A DNA stretch of 40,977 nt from the NCBI GenBank assembly GCA_014804655.1, contig JAAUZK010000033.1, positions 130,907-171,883 on the forward strand, given 5' to 3'. Position 1 is the first letter of the stretch. Every line of letters begins with the position of its first letter. The translations under genes were made by a program, and so were the position numbers. The notes under the pieces were generated by a model. The model was not told the DNA's origin, did no database searches, and saw only the letters and a program-made list of their open reading frames with translations. The stretch comes from Lachnospiraceae bacterium (GTDB lineage Bacteria > Bacillota > Clostridia > Lachnospirales > Lachnospiraceae). Positions 7,130 to 15,636 of this stretch are shown here, in pieces.

Positions 7130-8365
7130 TCACTCACCGTCATCTACTCTCTCCAAATCGTCAAACATCGCCTTGACCGACGGCGCGTTCTTAGTCAGCT
7201 TCTTAATGCTCAGATCCTCCGCCTTATTATTCGCCAGACGAAGATTATTTTCGGAGGAAAGAAGCGCCTCCTTTGTTTTCTGCAAATGCGTAATCGTCTT
7301 ATCGATCTCATCGATCGCTGTCTTGAATTTATCGCTGGCAAGTCTGTAATTACGCGCAAATCCCTCCTTAAATGCATTCATATTCTCCTCAAAATGAAGA
7401 ATATCAACCTGCTGATGTTTCGCCACTTCAAGTTCCTGACGATACTGCAGGGAATTCAGCGCTGCGTTTCGCAGCAAGGTAATAATAGGTATGAAAAATT
7501 GCGGACGTACCACATACATTTTTTCATATTTATAAGAAACATCTACGATGCCGTTGTTGTAGAGTTCATTATCGATCTCAAGCAGCGAAACCAGCACGGC
7601 ATACTCGCACTTTTTCTCCCGCCTGTCTTTATCAAGTTCTTTCAGGAAATCTTCATTCTTGTGTTTGGTGGCGGTTTCATCCATCTCATTTTTCATCTCA
7701 AACATGATAGAAATAAATTCGACACCTTCTGCCGCTTCCCTGAAAATAAAGTCACCCTTACTTCCGTTTCGCGCATCGTTGTCTTTTTCAAAATAAGCGT
7801 TCGGAAATGCAGTCATCCGCAGGGAATTAAACTGCGTCAGGCAGTGCTGTTCCAGACTCTCGCCGATCATCTTCGTAGATTGGCGTGCCTTAAAATCTTT
7901 ATAATATTCGATCTGCTCATCCTTCAATCGAAGCTGTGTCTCATATTCTTTCTGCAGGGACTGCTGCTTTAATTCACTTTCGGAGTCCTTATTGGACAAC
8001 CGGCTTTTCAATTCCGTAATCTGTGCAATCTTCTCGGAAATTTCCTTGTCCTTCTCGTTGACAGCTTCACTCACCGCCAGCTTCTTCTCCGTCTCTTTTC
8101 CGGAAATCTGCGCCTTTAACTTTTCAATCTCCTGCTCACACTTAAGAAGCTCCGTGTTCTTAGCGGAAAGCACTCTCTCGTACTCTTCTTTCTGCTCCAT
8201 CCGTGCAAGCTTCAATTCGCTTTCTTTCGCCTCCGCGAAATCCTTCCTGCGCTGCTCCAGCTCTCTCTCGAATTCCTGGTCCCTGACCTGCTGCACAATC
8301 TGCGCATATCCGGACTCATCAACAACAAAAACCTCACCGCAATTAGGGCACTTAATTTCCTGCAT
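7130..8365 (-). CDS. DUF2130 protein (zinc ribbon, coiled coil, PD-(D/E)XK-like core)
   Basis: 411 residues from ATG 8365 (GGAGGG seven bases upstream). Order of domains: N-terminal zinc-ribbon half KCPNCGEVF (residues about 4-12), a long coiled coil of about 140 residues rich in E, K and Q, then a globular core with IGESLEQHCLTQFN, GSKGDFIF and ISIMFEMKNE. The spaced Asp and Glu-x-Lys of the last two motifs fit the restriction-endonuclease-like active site proposed for DUF2130 and RmuC. A second helical tail follows. RmuC relatives limit DNA rearrangements, and this family is often found near mobile or defence loci, but its activity is unproven. It stands alone, divergent from degV. Confidence 0.85.
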   Translation of the reverse strand: MQEIKCPNCGEVFVVDESGYAQIVQQVRDQEFERELEQRRKDFAEAKESELKLARMEQKEEYERVLSAKNTELLKCEQEIEKLKAQISGKETEKKLAVSEAVNEKDKEISEKIAQITELKSRLSNKDSESELKQQSLQKEYETQLRLKDEQIEYYKDFKARQSTKMIGESLEQHCLTQFNSLRMTAFPNAYFEKDNDARNGSKGDFIFREAAEGVEFISIMFEMKNEMDETATKHKNEDFLKELDKDRREKKCEYAVLVSLLEIDNELYNNGIVDVSYKYEKMYVVRPQFFIPIITLLRNAALNSLQYRQELEVAKHQQVDILHFEENMNAFKEGFARNYRLASDKFKTAIDEIDKTITHLQKTKEALLSSENNLRLANNKAEDLSIKKLTKNAPSVKAMFDDLERVDDGE

Positions 8366-8524
8366 CACGTTTCCCTCCATTCATATTCCTTATGTTACTA
8401 TATTTGTACTCTTTTTTCCAGAATAAACTGAATACTCTTGCATGTGCATATAGTATTAAAAACTACTAAAAGCAGTTAATATACCTCTTCGTTGTAACAT
8501 TTATGTTTAAAAAGGATTGCATTC

Positions 8525-8569
8525 ACTACGCAAACGTAGTATTCTATATATCAATACAAGAAGTCTTGT
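8525..8569 (+). promoter_or_regulatory. Two inverted repeats upstream of degV
   Basis: ACTACG-CAAA-CGTAGT (8525-8540) is a perfect 6-bp dyad; ACAAG-AAGT-CTTGT (8556-8569) is a perfect 5-bp dyad. Both lie 40-85 bases before the degV start. The first resembles the core of the TipA-type MerR promoter (TACGCAACGTA) and has TTGCAT just upstream, so the degV promoter might be a MerR target. This last step is inference. Confidence 0.4.
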
Positions 8570-8610
8570 TTCACTAAGATGACACGACTAAACGAAGAAG
8601 GTTTTACAAC

Positions 8611-9516
8611 ATGCAAGAAACATTTCACATTATCAGCGACGGCTCCTGCGATCTGCCCACGGAGCTGGTACAAGAAAAAAATATCACGGTAGTGCCTTTC
8701 TATGTATCTTTCGATGACGAGCACTATTTCAAGGAAAACATAGAGATCGGCATCCGCGATTTCTATCAGCAGATGGTGGACCGAAAGGGTGTTTACCCCA
8801 AATCATCCATGCCCTCTATTCAAGATTACGAGGAAGTATTCCGCTCATATGCAGAGGCAGGCACTCCCGTAATCTGTATCTGTATCACCACAAAATTCAG
8901 CGGTTCCATGCAGTCTGCACTCAACGCCAGAACTCTTGTGATGGAGAAGTATCCCCATGCACAGATCACCGTTATCGATTCCACCGTTGACACGGTCCTG
9001 CAAGGTCTGTATGTATTGGAGGCCGTAGAATTGCGGGATCACGGCGTAAGCTATCAGGATGCGGTCACACGGTTGGAAGAGATCAAGAGCACCGGGCGAA
9101 TTTTCTTTACAGTGGGAAACATGGAATACTTAAGGCACGGCGGAAGAATCGGAAGAGTAGCAGCGCTTGCCGGCGGCGCTCTGGATATACGCCCTATCAT
9201 CACGTTAAAGCAGGGAGAAATCTTCCCATCCGGCCTTGACAGAGGACGCAAGCGTACCACCAAGAAAGTCATGAACCTTCTTCTGGAATACCTGCGGGAA
9301 AGCCGTCTGGGAAGCGACTGTTACAGCTTGGCAGTGGGATACGGCTATGACATAGAAGAGGGCATTGCCTTCCGTGATCAGGCACTTGCCACATTGCACG
9401 AAAAAGGATATGAGATCGACGAAATACCCGTCTATCAGATCGGCGCCACCATCGGTGTGCACACAGGACCTTATCCGCTTGGATTCGGAATTATCGAGAA
9501 AGGGCGTCATGACTGA
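8611..9516 (+). CDS. DegV-family fatty-acid-binding protein
   Basis: 301 residues, the normal DegV length. Motifs: HIISDGSCDLP near residue 6-16 (the DSxxDLP-type start), YPKSSMPSIQDYEEVF (KTSQPS-like fatty-acid carboxyl site), CITTKFSGSMQSA (the SxxxSGT-like helix), IDSTVDTVLQGL, YLRHGGRIGRVAALAGG (the LxxGGRI motif) and a C-terminal IGVHTGPYPLGFGI (GxxxGxGxxG-like). DegV (FakB-type) proteins carry an acyl chain and, in Firmicutes, present exogenous fatty acids to the FakA kinase for phospholipid synthesis. GAAGAAGG provides the ribosome site. No fakA is in the window. Two GNAT genes follow on the same strand and may be in the same transcript. Confidence 0.92.
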   Translation: MQETFHIISDGSCDLPTELVQEKNITVVPFYVSFDDEHYFKENIEIGIRDFYQQMVDRKGVYPKSSMPSIQDYEEVFRSYAEAGTPVICICITTKFSGSMQSALNARTLVMEKYPHAQITVIDSTVDTVLQGLYVLEAVELRDHGVSYQDAVTRLEEIKSTGRIFFTVGNMEYLRHGGRIGRVAALAGGALDIRPIITLKQGEIFPSGLDRGRKRTTKKVMNLLLEYLRESRLGSDCYSLAVGYGYDIEEGIAFRDQALATLHEKGYEIDEIPVYQIGATIGVHTGPYPLGFGIIEKGRHD

Positions 9517-9548
9517 CGCCCCGTTTAATGGATTACGAAAGGTTTACT

Positions 9549-10022
9549 ATGGACTATAAGATACGCAAAATACGCCAACAGGAATATCCTCTGTTGGATG
9601 ATTTTCTATATGAGGCAATTTTCATTCCGGACGGTGTGGAGCCTCCTCCAAAAACGATTATTAACTCTCCCGATTTGCAGGTTTATGTTGCGTATTTCGG
9701 GGAATCAAAAGATGATCTGGGGTTAATCGCAGAGGCGGACGGTAAAATCGCCGGGGCTGTCTGGGTGCGCATTATGAATGATTACGGGCATATAGACAAC
9801 GAAACTCCCTCTCTGGCAATTTCCCTTTATAAAGAATATCGGGGATTCGGAATCGGCACCGCTATGATGAAAGAAATGCTTGCCTTACTAAAAGACCATG
9901 GATATAAGCAAGTTTCTCTTTCCGTTCAAAAAGCCAATTATGCGGCAAGAATGTACCGAAAGATTGGTTTTGAAATTGTGAGGGAAAATGAGGAAGAATA
10001 CATTATGGTGTATAGTTTATGA
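9549..10022 (+). CDS. GNAT-family N-acetyltransferase
   Basis: 157 residues from ATG 9549, chosen over 9528 because GAAAGG lies six bases before it. The acetyl-CoA-binding motif A is clear: SLAISLYKEYRGFGIGTAMM (R-G-x-G-I/x-G, residues about 98-115), followed by motif B VSLSVQKANYAARMYRKIGF, the AxxxYxKxGF signature. This gives the standard single GNAT fold. Acceptor unknown. It begins 32 bases after degV and is 21 bases before a second acetyltransferase. Confidence 0.88.
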   Translation: MDYKIRKIRQQEYPLLDDFLYEAIFIPDGVEPPPKTIINSPDLQVYVAYFGESKDDLGLIAEADGKIAGAVWVRIMNDYGHIDNETPSLAISLYKEYRGFGIGTAMMKEMLALLKDHGYKQVSLSVQKANYAARMYRKIGFEIVRENEEEYIMVYSL

Positions 10023-10043
10023 CGAAAAGAAAGGATATTACTC

Positions 10044-10544
10044 ATGAGAATCCGCCCCTACATAGCAAGCAAAGATTACGAATATCTGCCACAATGGATT
10101 GACAATGAAAAAACACACGCCTTTTGGAGCGCAAACCGATTCCCATATCCTATCACTCCGGAATCCTTCCATGCTTTTTTAGAAACAATGTCAACAGACT
10201 GGACAGACAGCGCATATGTAGCAACTGAAGACAACGGACAGGTCGTCGGATTCTTCTGTTATTCCGTCAATATTGACGACAATATCGGATTTCTTAAATT
10301 TATAATTGTTGACAAGTCAAAACGTGGAATGGGCTACGGAAAAGAAATGCTGAATCTGGCATTGCAATATGCTTTTCAAATAACCGGCGCAGAAGCGGTT
10401 CAACTGAATGTTTTTGATGAAAATATTTCCGCCAAAAAATGTTACGAAAAAGTCGGATTTGTCAAACGGAATATTGACAGAAATGCATTTGCATATAAAG
10501 ACGAACTGTGGAGCCGGTGTAATATGATAATAAATTCAAAGTAG
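10044..10544 (+). CDS. GNAT-family N-acetyltransferase (second)
   Basis: 166 residues. Starts MRIRPYIASKDYEYLPQWID, has VVGFFCYSVN (beta strand 4 region), FLKFIIVDKSKRGMGYGKEM (motif A with R-x-x-G-x-G), and VQLNVFDENISAKKCYEKVG (motif B). Ribosome site AGAAAGGA. It is divergent in sequence from the preceding acetyltransferase, so this is not a recent duplication. Acceptor unknown. The gene ends 25 bases before the convergent end of the membrane-protein gene. Confidence 0.88.
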   Translation: MRIRPYIASKDYEYLPQWIDNEKTHAFWSANRFPYPITPESFHAFLETMSTDWTDSAYVATEDNGQVVGFFCYSVNIDDNIGFLKFIIVDKSKRGMGYGKEMLNLALQYAFQITGAEAVQLNVFDENISAKKCYEKVGFVKRNIDRNAFAYKDELWSRCNMIINSK

Positions 10545-10569
10545 AAAACTGTCCATTCCTGACAGTAAC

Positions 10570-11097
10570 TTACATTATGAATCTGGCATATACCACAAAC
10601 ACAAATGCTGCCACCGCCAATACTACCAAAATCCCATGCCAATATCTGTTTTCCGTATCGTCCTCTCCATTGGGAATTAACCATTGTGCTTGTGGAAAAA
10701 ACAGTATATGATCCCGAAGATTCTCGTTGAATTCAATCACGATAGTCCAGATAATTCCAAGCGCCATCAATATGTGCATTATGATATTTGTTATAGGCGC
10801 AGTTGATCTCGTTACATATAAATAGTTAAATAATCTATGCAGGATTAAGCCGTCTGCCATAGTGCATAGTATGGTAAATATGCGACCACCAAATGTACTA
10901 TTCAAACCCCATTTCAGCCCAAAGATAACTTCCGGGAAAAAGATAATATAAACGGAAATCGTCAAGGCTCTGATATGCCTGCTGTAAACATTACCTTCTA
11001 AAGCCCATACTCCTATCAAACATATCATCAACGTACATAGAAGTAACATAAACAAATTGTATAAAAAAATAACTACTTTACCATCATTTTTCCCCAT
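10570..11097 (-). CDS. Membrane protein of unknown function, about five transmembrane segments
   Basis: 175 residues from ATG 11097 (AAGGAG six bases upstream; the longer frame to 11184 has no ribosome site). Hydrophobic segments at about residues 9-31, 43-58, 72-90, 100-121 and 150-172. No conserved catalytic motif is visible; GLKWGLNSTFGGRIF and the polar FNENLRDHILFFPQAQWLIP stretch between segments four and five are distinctive. I do not recognise the family. No operon partner on this strand. Confidence 0.62.
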   Translation of the reverse strand: MGKNDGKVVIFLYNLFMLLLCTLMICLIGVWALEGNVYSRHIRALTISVYIIFFPEVIFGLKWGLNSTFGGRIFTILCTMADGLILHRLFNYLYVTRSTAPITNIIMHILMALGIIWTIVIEFNENLRDHILFFPQAQWLIPNGEDDTENRYWHGILVVLAVAAFVFVVYARFIM

Positions 11098-11404
11098 ACT
11101 TGTCTCCTTATCAGTTCGTATGTTAATAGTCCCGTTTACTTTCATACTATAACATAACGTCATATTATATACAACAATTTGCATAATAGCATGGTCTTCT
11201 TTCCCTTGCGTGCAATCCCATTCTGTTTTATAATGTCCTTGGCATCAGTTCTGGGAGGAGTACGGCAACGTATCGCCAGTGTCTCGGTTCACACATTGAA
11301 TATCCCGGAGGAACACTTGGCGGCTGATGCCGCTATTTGTATCTGTGCACACTTGGCGCAAAACTCGTTATGTGCAAAAAACATGTGCAGAAATGAGGAT
11401 TACA
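11098..11404. other. Intergenic stretch without recognised gene
   Basis: About 307 bases between the membrane-protein gene and the EFR1 gene. A plus-strand open frame crosses it (11179-11481), but its translation has no family features, and it overlaps the start of EFR1 in another frame. GAGGATTACA just before 11405 is the EFR1 ribosome site. I see no further signal. Confidence 0.3.
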
Positions 11405-12177
11405 ATGATAGGAATATATTTCAGTGGTACAGGCAATTCAAAATATTGCATAGAAAAATTCTTGGAAGAATACGGCGATAACAGCCTTGCGTATTCCATA
11501 GAGCAGACCGAAGCAATCACCCATATTATAAATCATGATGAAATAGTAATATGCTACCCTGTTCAGTTTAGCAATATCCCAAAGATTCTCCATGATTATA
11601 TTGTCACAAATAGTCAGCTCTGGAAAGGAAAAAAGATCTTTATCATTGCAACAATGGGGCTATTTAGCGGTGATGGCGCCGGAATTCTCGCACGACTATT
11701 AAAAAAATACGGCGCGACAATCATCGGCGGTTTACACCTGAAAATGCCGGACAGCATAAGTGATGAGAGGCTTTAAAAAGGAGCCCTGAAAAAAATGTTG
11801 CATTAGTTAGAAATGCAGAATTAAAAATCCACAAGGCCGTTATACAAATCAAAAGTGGTAAGCCGTCGCAAGAAGGCTTGGGAATTCTATATCACGCAGC
11901 CGGATTGTTTGGACAAAGGTTGTATTTTTACAACAAAACAAAGAGCTATACAAACAAGCTGAAAATCAGTCGTGAAAAATGTGTCGGATGTGGCTTATGC
12001 GAAAAACTATGCCCTATGAAAAATATTGAATTAGTGGGTAATACTGCTGTTGCCGGAAGCAGATGTACCATGTGCTACCGTTGTATCAGCAAATGCCCGA
12101 AACAGGCAATTACCTTGCTGGGGAAAAAAGTTATTGAACAAAACGATGTCAACAAATATCTATCCCAAGAAAAGTGA
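11405..12177 (+). pseudogene. EFR1-type flavodoxin/ferredoxin fusion, frameshifted
   Basis: The first part (11405-11776) starts MIGIYFSGTGNSKYC, the FMN phosphate loop of EFR1-family flavodoxins, and runs to GGLHLKMPDSISDERL then TAA. Without one T near 11773-11776 (expected CTT TTA AAA AGG), the frame continues as KNVALVRNAELKIHKAV and then AGLFGQRLYFYNKTKSYTNK, ending in a bacterial 2x[4Fe-4S] ferredoxin: CVGCGLCEKLCP (first cluster) and CTMCYRCISKCPKQAI (second). All eight cysteines remain. So a single-base deletion splits an otherwise complete gene of about 257 codons. The encoded protein would shuttle electrons from a flavin to iron-sulfur clusters. An assembly error is possible. Confidence 0.85.
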
Positions 12178-12250
12178 TGAATAAGTCCATGACAAAATGC
12201 AACGGGCACTCCCGACAGGTGTGTACGCGGTTCATAGAAGAAACTATTAC

Positions 12251-13657
12251 TTAACCCGCAAAAGCGCAGTACGGCCCCACCGTGATCTCCGTCACCACGT
12301 TATCCTCCACAGAAAACTCGATACTCACATTTCCGAAACCTTCCCCGGTAATGAGACGGTTTTTCACCTCTCCATAGTAAGTAGCATAAAAGCCGTAGGC
12401 CCTTAAACTTCTCCATGCACCACCTACCCTGATCCCGGGATAGATGCCGAAGATGGTCACATCATCTACCTGCTCACCCTTGTAACTGATATGTCCCGCG
12501 TTTAACGCATCAAAAGAAAACACCTCTCTGCCATCCTTCAACCCAACCATCCGCTCCTCGACATTTGGTTCCGGTCGTTCAAGCTCCACATTATACTTTT
12601 CAGAAAGAAGGGTCTTCGCTGCATCCAGAAAATGATCCTCATTCAAAATCATTAATCCCAGATCGGAAGCAGTATCTGTCCGCTCCTTCCCTGCCTCGTC
12701 TGCAAGAAGTTTTAAATATGCCGGTGTGAAATCCGCAAAGGACTCATATTCCATGGGCTGGTACTCTATGGAAAGCTCTTTCGCGCCCTCCGTATACCTG
12801 CCAAACACTTCGTCGAAATCAGTCAGATTGTACTTGTAATCCTCATATTCATAGGACTCCTCTCCCTCACCTATTATATAAATATTGTACAAAATACCGT
12901 CACCGTCTGTATCCAACTCGTCGGGGAAAGGCCGGCCATCAGTCCACCACTTATCTACGAGCGCTTTGTTCCAATCAACCACGGAAGCAACCGCCATATA
13001 GGAATCGCATACCGATTGATAACAATAGATCATAAAAGGACGGAGTTCACCAGCCTCATGATTGTAGTGTAATTCACACTTGCTGATACCGTTATTGTAA
13101 TAGATGGGCGGCGGAGACCAAGCAAGTTCCAGTTTCAGTTTCCCACTGATTGGATTGTAATCGTATACCATCTCAGACATATTGTTCATAGGTGAGATTG
13201 TACACCGGATAAGCAGTTCCTCCCTGCCATCCTGATCTATATCTGCCAAAGCAAAATCATGAATCGCGACTTCGCTGTCAGATTCATCATGATTCCAGTT
13301 TTCCGTTATCTTATCAGGAAGCTGCTTTGTTGTAATGACCAGAGACAACACACCACTGTAGTAATGTCTGATCTGCGCCTTATACAGCGCCTGCGCTTTC
13401 TCTGCGTTTTCCTCGTCAGAATTCTCCTCATTTTCTGCATCCGTGCTATCCAAAACGCCCTCCTCCAATACCGGAGCTTCCGCCGTTTCTAATGACTCTT
13501 CCTTATCATCCTCAGGCAACTGCTCTTCCTGTTCTTCTCTCGCTATTTCACCGCTCGTTGAAATATCGTCCCTCGAGACACACCCTGCAAAAAAAATAAC
13601 ACCGACACACAATAACGCAGCAGTCCCTATTTTCAAACTTCCCTTTTTTTCTTTCAT
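12251..13657 (-). CDS. Lipoprotein with acidic linker and Ca-binding-like loops, function unknown
   Basis: 468 residues. A type II signal peptide ends in IFFAGC (lipobox, Cys about residue 26). Residues 30-85 are a strongly acidic, low-complexity linker (runs of E and D). The main domain contains two short calcium-loop-like motifs, ADIDQDGREELLI and LDTDGDGILYN (DxDxDG), as in FG-GAP/dockerin-type loops. The C-terminal 90 residues (DGREVFSFDALN ... VEDNVVTEITVGPY) form a beta-rich domain. It is exported and anchored to the outer face of the membrane. AAAGGTG lies ten bases before ATG. I do not know the ligand. The TIGR04076 gene lies upstream on the same strand, separated by 38 bases. Confidence 0.7.
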   Translation of the reverse strand: MKEKKGSLKIGTAALLCVGVIFFAGCVSRDDISTSGEIAREEQEEQLPEDDKEESLETAEAPVLEEGVLDSTDAENEENSDEENAEKAQALYKAQIRHYYSGVLSLVITTKQLPDKITENWNHDESDSEVAIHDFALADIDQDGREELLIRCTISPMNNMSEMVYDYNPISGKLKLELAWSPPPIYYNNGISKCELHYNHEAGELRPFMIYCYQSVCDSYMAVASVVDWNKALVDKWWTDGRPFPDELDTDGDGILYNIYIIGEGEESYEYEDYKYNLTDFDEVFGRYTEGAKELSIEYQPMEYESFADFTPAYLKLLADEAGKERTDTASDLGLMILNEDHFLDAAKTLLSEKYNVELERPEPNVEERMVGLKDGREVFSFDALNAGHISYKGEQVDDVTIFGIYPGIRVGGAWRSLRAYGFYATYYGEVKNRLITGEGFGNVSIEFSVEDNVVTEITVGPYCAFAG

Positions 13658-13695
13658 ATCTATAATTCACCTTTCTGCGCAAGGTGCCAACGAGA

Positions 13696-14040
13696 TTATG
13701 AAACAGGCACATAATCTATTTCCGACACCTCATCCGTTGCTTCCAGTTTGAAAATAACAGGTCTTAGTCCGTCGTTGCAGCTACAAATTGCAACTCCCGG
13801 TTTCCTGATCCAATCTCCATAATAAAAAACATCTTGATCTGCTCCGTGAGCTAAAGCAAAGACATACTGATAGATAGCTTTCCATGCTTCATCGCACAAT
13901 CCGTCAGGTTTTGCATAATCTGCATAAAATATCTGCCCGGCTTTTAACATAGGACAGGCGGTAAGTCCTTTGGCACCGTACTCTTCTGCAAGTTCTTTGT
14001 CTAAAGTTGTTTTCAACACAGTTATCTTTACTTTCTTCAT
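13696..14040 (-). CDS. TIGR04076-family small protein
   Basis: 114 residues, the usual size of this family. Recognised by KVKITVLKT at the start, CPMLKAGQIF, EAWKAIYQYVFALAHGA, FYYGDW and a C-terminal AICSCNDGLRPVIFKLEA. The conserved cysteines (CPML; CSCNDGLRPV) suggest metal or redox binding. Function unassigned; members often sit by small redox or amino-acid genes. Between a cupin gene (54 bases upstream) and the lipoprotein gene, all on the minus strand. Confidence 0.85.
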   Translation of the reverse strand: MKKVKITVLKTTLDKELAEEYGAKGLTACPMLKAGQIFYADYAKPDGLCDEAWKAIYQYVFALAHGADQDVFYYGDWIRKPGVAICSCNDGLRPVIFKLEATDEVSEIDYVPVS

Positions 14041-14094
14041 AATGATTTCCCTCCGCGGTATATCGCATGAATATGTGTATTAGTCATATATTTA

Positions 14095-14520
14095 TTACTC
14101 ATTCCGTTTACTTTCTATTTCTTTTGTCATCTCTATTAATCTGCGGGTAACATCCGCGCTCGGACGCACGATCGGGGAATTGTCGTCGCATGTATCATCT
14201 GCTTCTACTATTAAAACCATGGCATCTTCTGTAAGCGTATGGGTATGATAAGTTCCTCTCTTCACATCATAGGTTTTATATGGCTCCATCTCTATGGCAT
14301 GAATATTCTGAAGTGACTCATCTTCCGCCACAAATAATATGCAATGCCCCCTAAGCAGGACAAATGCTTCATCCGTTAAGGAATGCTGCTGAAAATTATT
14401 AATGTTTTCCGGCAAAAGTTCCTCATGATAATTTAAAATAGCGACTCTCCAATCTCTGCATGTCAAAATGGGCTGATATCCGATGCCCTCATACTCTAAT
14501 ACTTTTATCAAATCTTCCAC
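14095..14520 (-). CDS. Cupin-like small-molecule-binding protein
   Basis: 141 residues with a single double-stranded beta-helix pattern: QHSLTDEAFVLLRGHCILFV near residues 44-63 (cupin motif 1 with degenerate histidines) and GTYHTHTLTEDAMVLIVEAD near 88-107 (motif 2). The DETFVLL-like core is typical of cupins without a clear 3-His/1-Glu metal set, so it may bind rather than catalyse. AGGAGGAG lies about 8 bases before the ATG. Function unknown. Confidence 0.7.
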   Translation of the reverse strand: MEDLIKVLEYEGIGYQPILTCRDWRVAILNYHEELLPENINNFQQHSLTDEAFVLLRGHCILFVAEDESLQNIHAIEMEPYKTYDVKRGTYHTHTLTEDAMVLIVEADDTCDDNSPIVRPSADVTRRLIEMTKEIESKRNE

Positions 14521-14556
14521 TTTAATCTCCTCCTCACTTTTTATTTAAATCATATT

Positions 14557-14581
14557 CTGACAACGATGTTGTCAGCTTTTT
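14557..14581. promoter_or_regulatory. Perfect 8-bp inverted repeat followed by T-run
   Basis: CTGACAAC-GAT-GTTGTCAG with CTTTTT directly after it on the plus strand. It has the form of a terminator for plus-strand transcription, although no plus-strand gene ends here, and it also lies in the promoter region of the minus-strand cupin gene. It could equally be a repressor operator for that gene. Confidence 0.45.
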
Positions 14582-14711
14582 GTGCGTACTTTTTGCCGTT
14601 ATAAGATTATTGTACCAAGTCGATAACGCGACGGCTAGCCTTAAGTAATGATTTTTCTACTTTTTCAAAATAAAAGCAGCATTTCGGAACGAAAAGTTTA
14701 AAAAATGAGCA

Positions 14712-14740
14712 TTGACAACATAACGAAGTTGTGATAAAGT
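14712..14740 (+). promoter_or_regulatory. Promoter of the threonine-type T-box leader
   Basis: -35 TTGACA (14712-14717) and -10 TAAAGT (14735-14740) with a 17-bp spacer, about 20 bases before the predicted start of stem I. The spacer region contains a CAAC...GTTG dyad. Confidence 0.55.
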
Positions 14741-14760
14741 GCCATCAATAACATAAGAAA

Positions 14761-15004
14761 AGCGATGACGGAAAAGAGTAGTTTAGTTGGAAACATCCAG
14801 AGAGAATAGCACTTGGTGGAAGCTATTTATGCGGAAATTAGACGAAAACCATTCCAGAGCTGTAATGCCGAAATGAGTAAGTGTTACCGTATGCCTGCGT
14901 TAAAGGATAGGATTTGATAGAATCTGAAGTGAAAAGTTAAGGTGGAACCGTGCTGAGCGCACCCTTAAGACTATAGGATTATGGTCTTATGGGTGCTTTT
15001 CTTA
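14761..15004 (+). promoter_or_regulatory. T-box riboswitch leader, threonine specifier suggested
   Basis: The leader has the usual parts in order: AGCGATGACGGAA (base of stem I with the GA/K-turn motif) pairing with TTCCAGAGCT; GTTTAGTT pairing with AATTAGAC to close the specifier loop; the apical AGAGAG and TTGGTGGAAG elements; the T-box AAGGTGGAACCGTGC (14939-14953); and a terminator GCACCC...GGGTGC with T-run ending at 15004. In the specifier loop (GAAAACCA), ACC at 14848-14850, followed by the conserved purine, would be a threonine codon. TGGA pairs with a U discriminator base, consistent with tRNA-Thr. AAC (Asn) is the alternative register but fits the discriminator less well. It precedes a 2H-phosphoesterase, an unusual target. 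Confidence 0.85.
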
Positions 15005-15055
15005 TGTTGTTGCCAAATAGTGAAAGCTGAAAAGAGAAAGGAGCATGGATATAAA

Positions 15056-15622
15056 ATGAAAGCAACAATAGTTTTAATTGCAGATAACGATGCAGAGAAT
15101 TATGGCAGAAAAATGATGTTGGAAGCACATAGGTATGGAAAGATGGGGTTTGAAATGGCAAGACTGCCACAGCATGTTTCCTTAAAACAGCCATTTGCGA
15201 TTCCCGGTTTAGAGAAAATGGAAGCATTTTTTGATGGATTCGCCAAGGAACTATGTTCCTTTGATATTGAATTTGTGGATATAGATGTATTTCCATCCAA
15301 TGTGTTAGGCGGAATCGAATCCGGATGCATGAGCTTGCGAGCAAAAGAAACCCCGCAGCTTGTAGGTGCACAGAAAAGGTTAAACGAAGAATTATATAAA
15401 ATGTTTGGACCGTGCCCGGCAGACCATGACAATGACTATGTTTTTCATATGACGTTTGCTATTGGCGGTGCAGACTATGAATCATATCAAAGGGCTTATG
15501 ATGAATTGATAAAGAGTGATTATCATCAGACATTTAGGTTTAGTAAACTGGGTTTACTATATTATGACGATGATAATATTACTCCGGGAACATATTTCTG
15601 TTATAAGGTTTGTGATATATAA
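15056..15622 (+). CDS. 2'-5' RNA ligase family protein (2H phosphoesterase)
   Basis: 188 residues from ATG 15056. The two 2H motifs are present: HVS (H40-x-S42, in LPQHVSLKQPF) and HMT (H131-x-T133, in YVFHMTFAIGG), separated by 90 residues as in LigT/ThpR-type and related enzymes. This fold opens 2',3'-cyclic or seals 2'-5' phosphate ends on RNA or nucleotides. An AAAGGAG sits 12 bases upstream, slightly far. The gene is preceded by a complete T-box leader whose terminator ends 52 bases upstream, so its expression should rise when the cognate tRNA is uncharged. No other gene follows on this strand, only a GNAT scrap. Confidence 0.85.
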   Translation: MKATIVLIADNDAENYGRKMMLEAHRYGKMGFEMARLPQHVSLKQPFAIPGLEKMEAFFDGFAKELCSFDIEFVDIDVFPSNVLGGIESGCMSLRAKETPQLVGAQKRLNEELYKMFGPCPADHDNDYVFHMTFAIGGADYESYQRAYDELIKSDYHQTFRFSKLGLLYYDDDNITPGTYFCYKVCDI

Positions 15623-15636
15623 TACTTCGGCGGGTA

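Noticed and set aside
11770..11800. CTT TAA at the EFR1 break as a programmed +1 frameshift like prfB
   Set aside because: A +1 shift reaches a TGA four codons later, and the restoring -1 shift has no slippery heptamer there. It reads as a plain one-base deletion.
14981..15056. A longer start for the 2H-phosphoesterase in the T-box terminator
   Set aside because: The extension lies inside the terminator stem and T-run and has no ribosome site; ATG 15056 begins the 2H fold.
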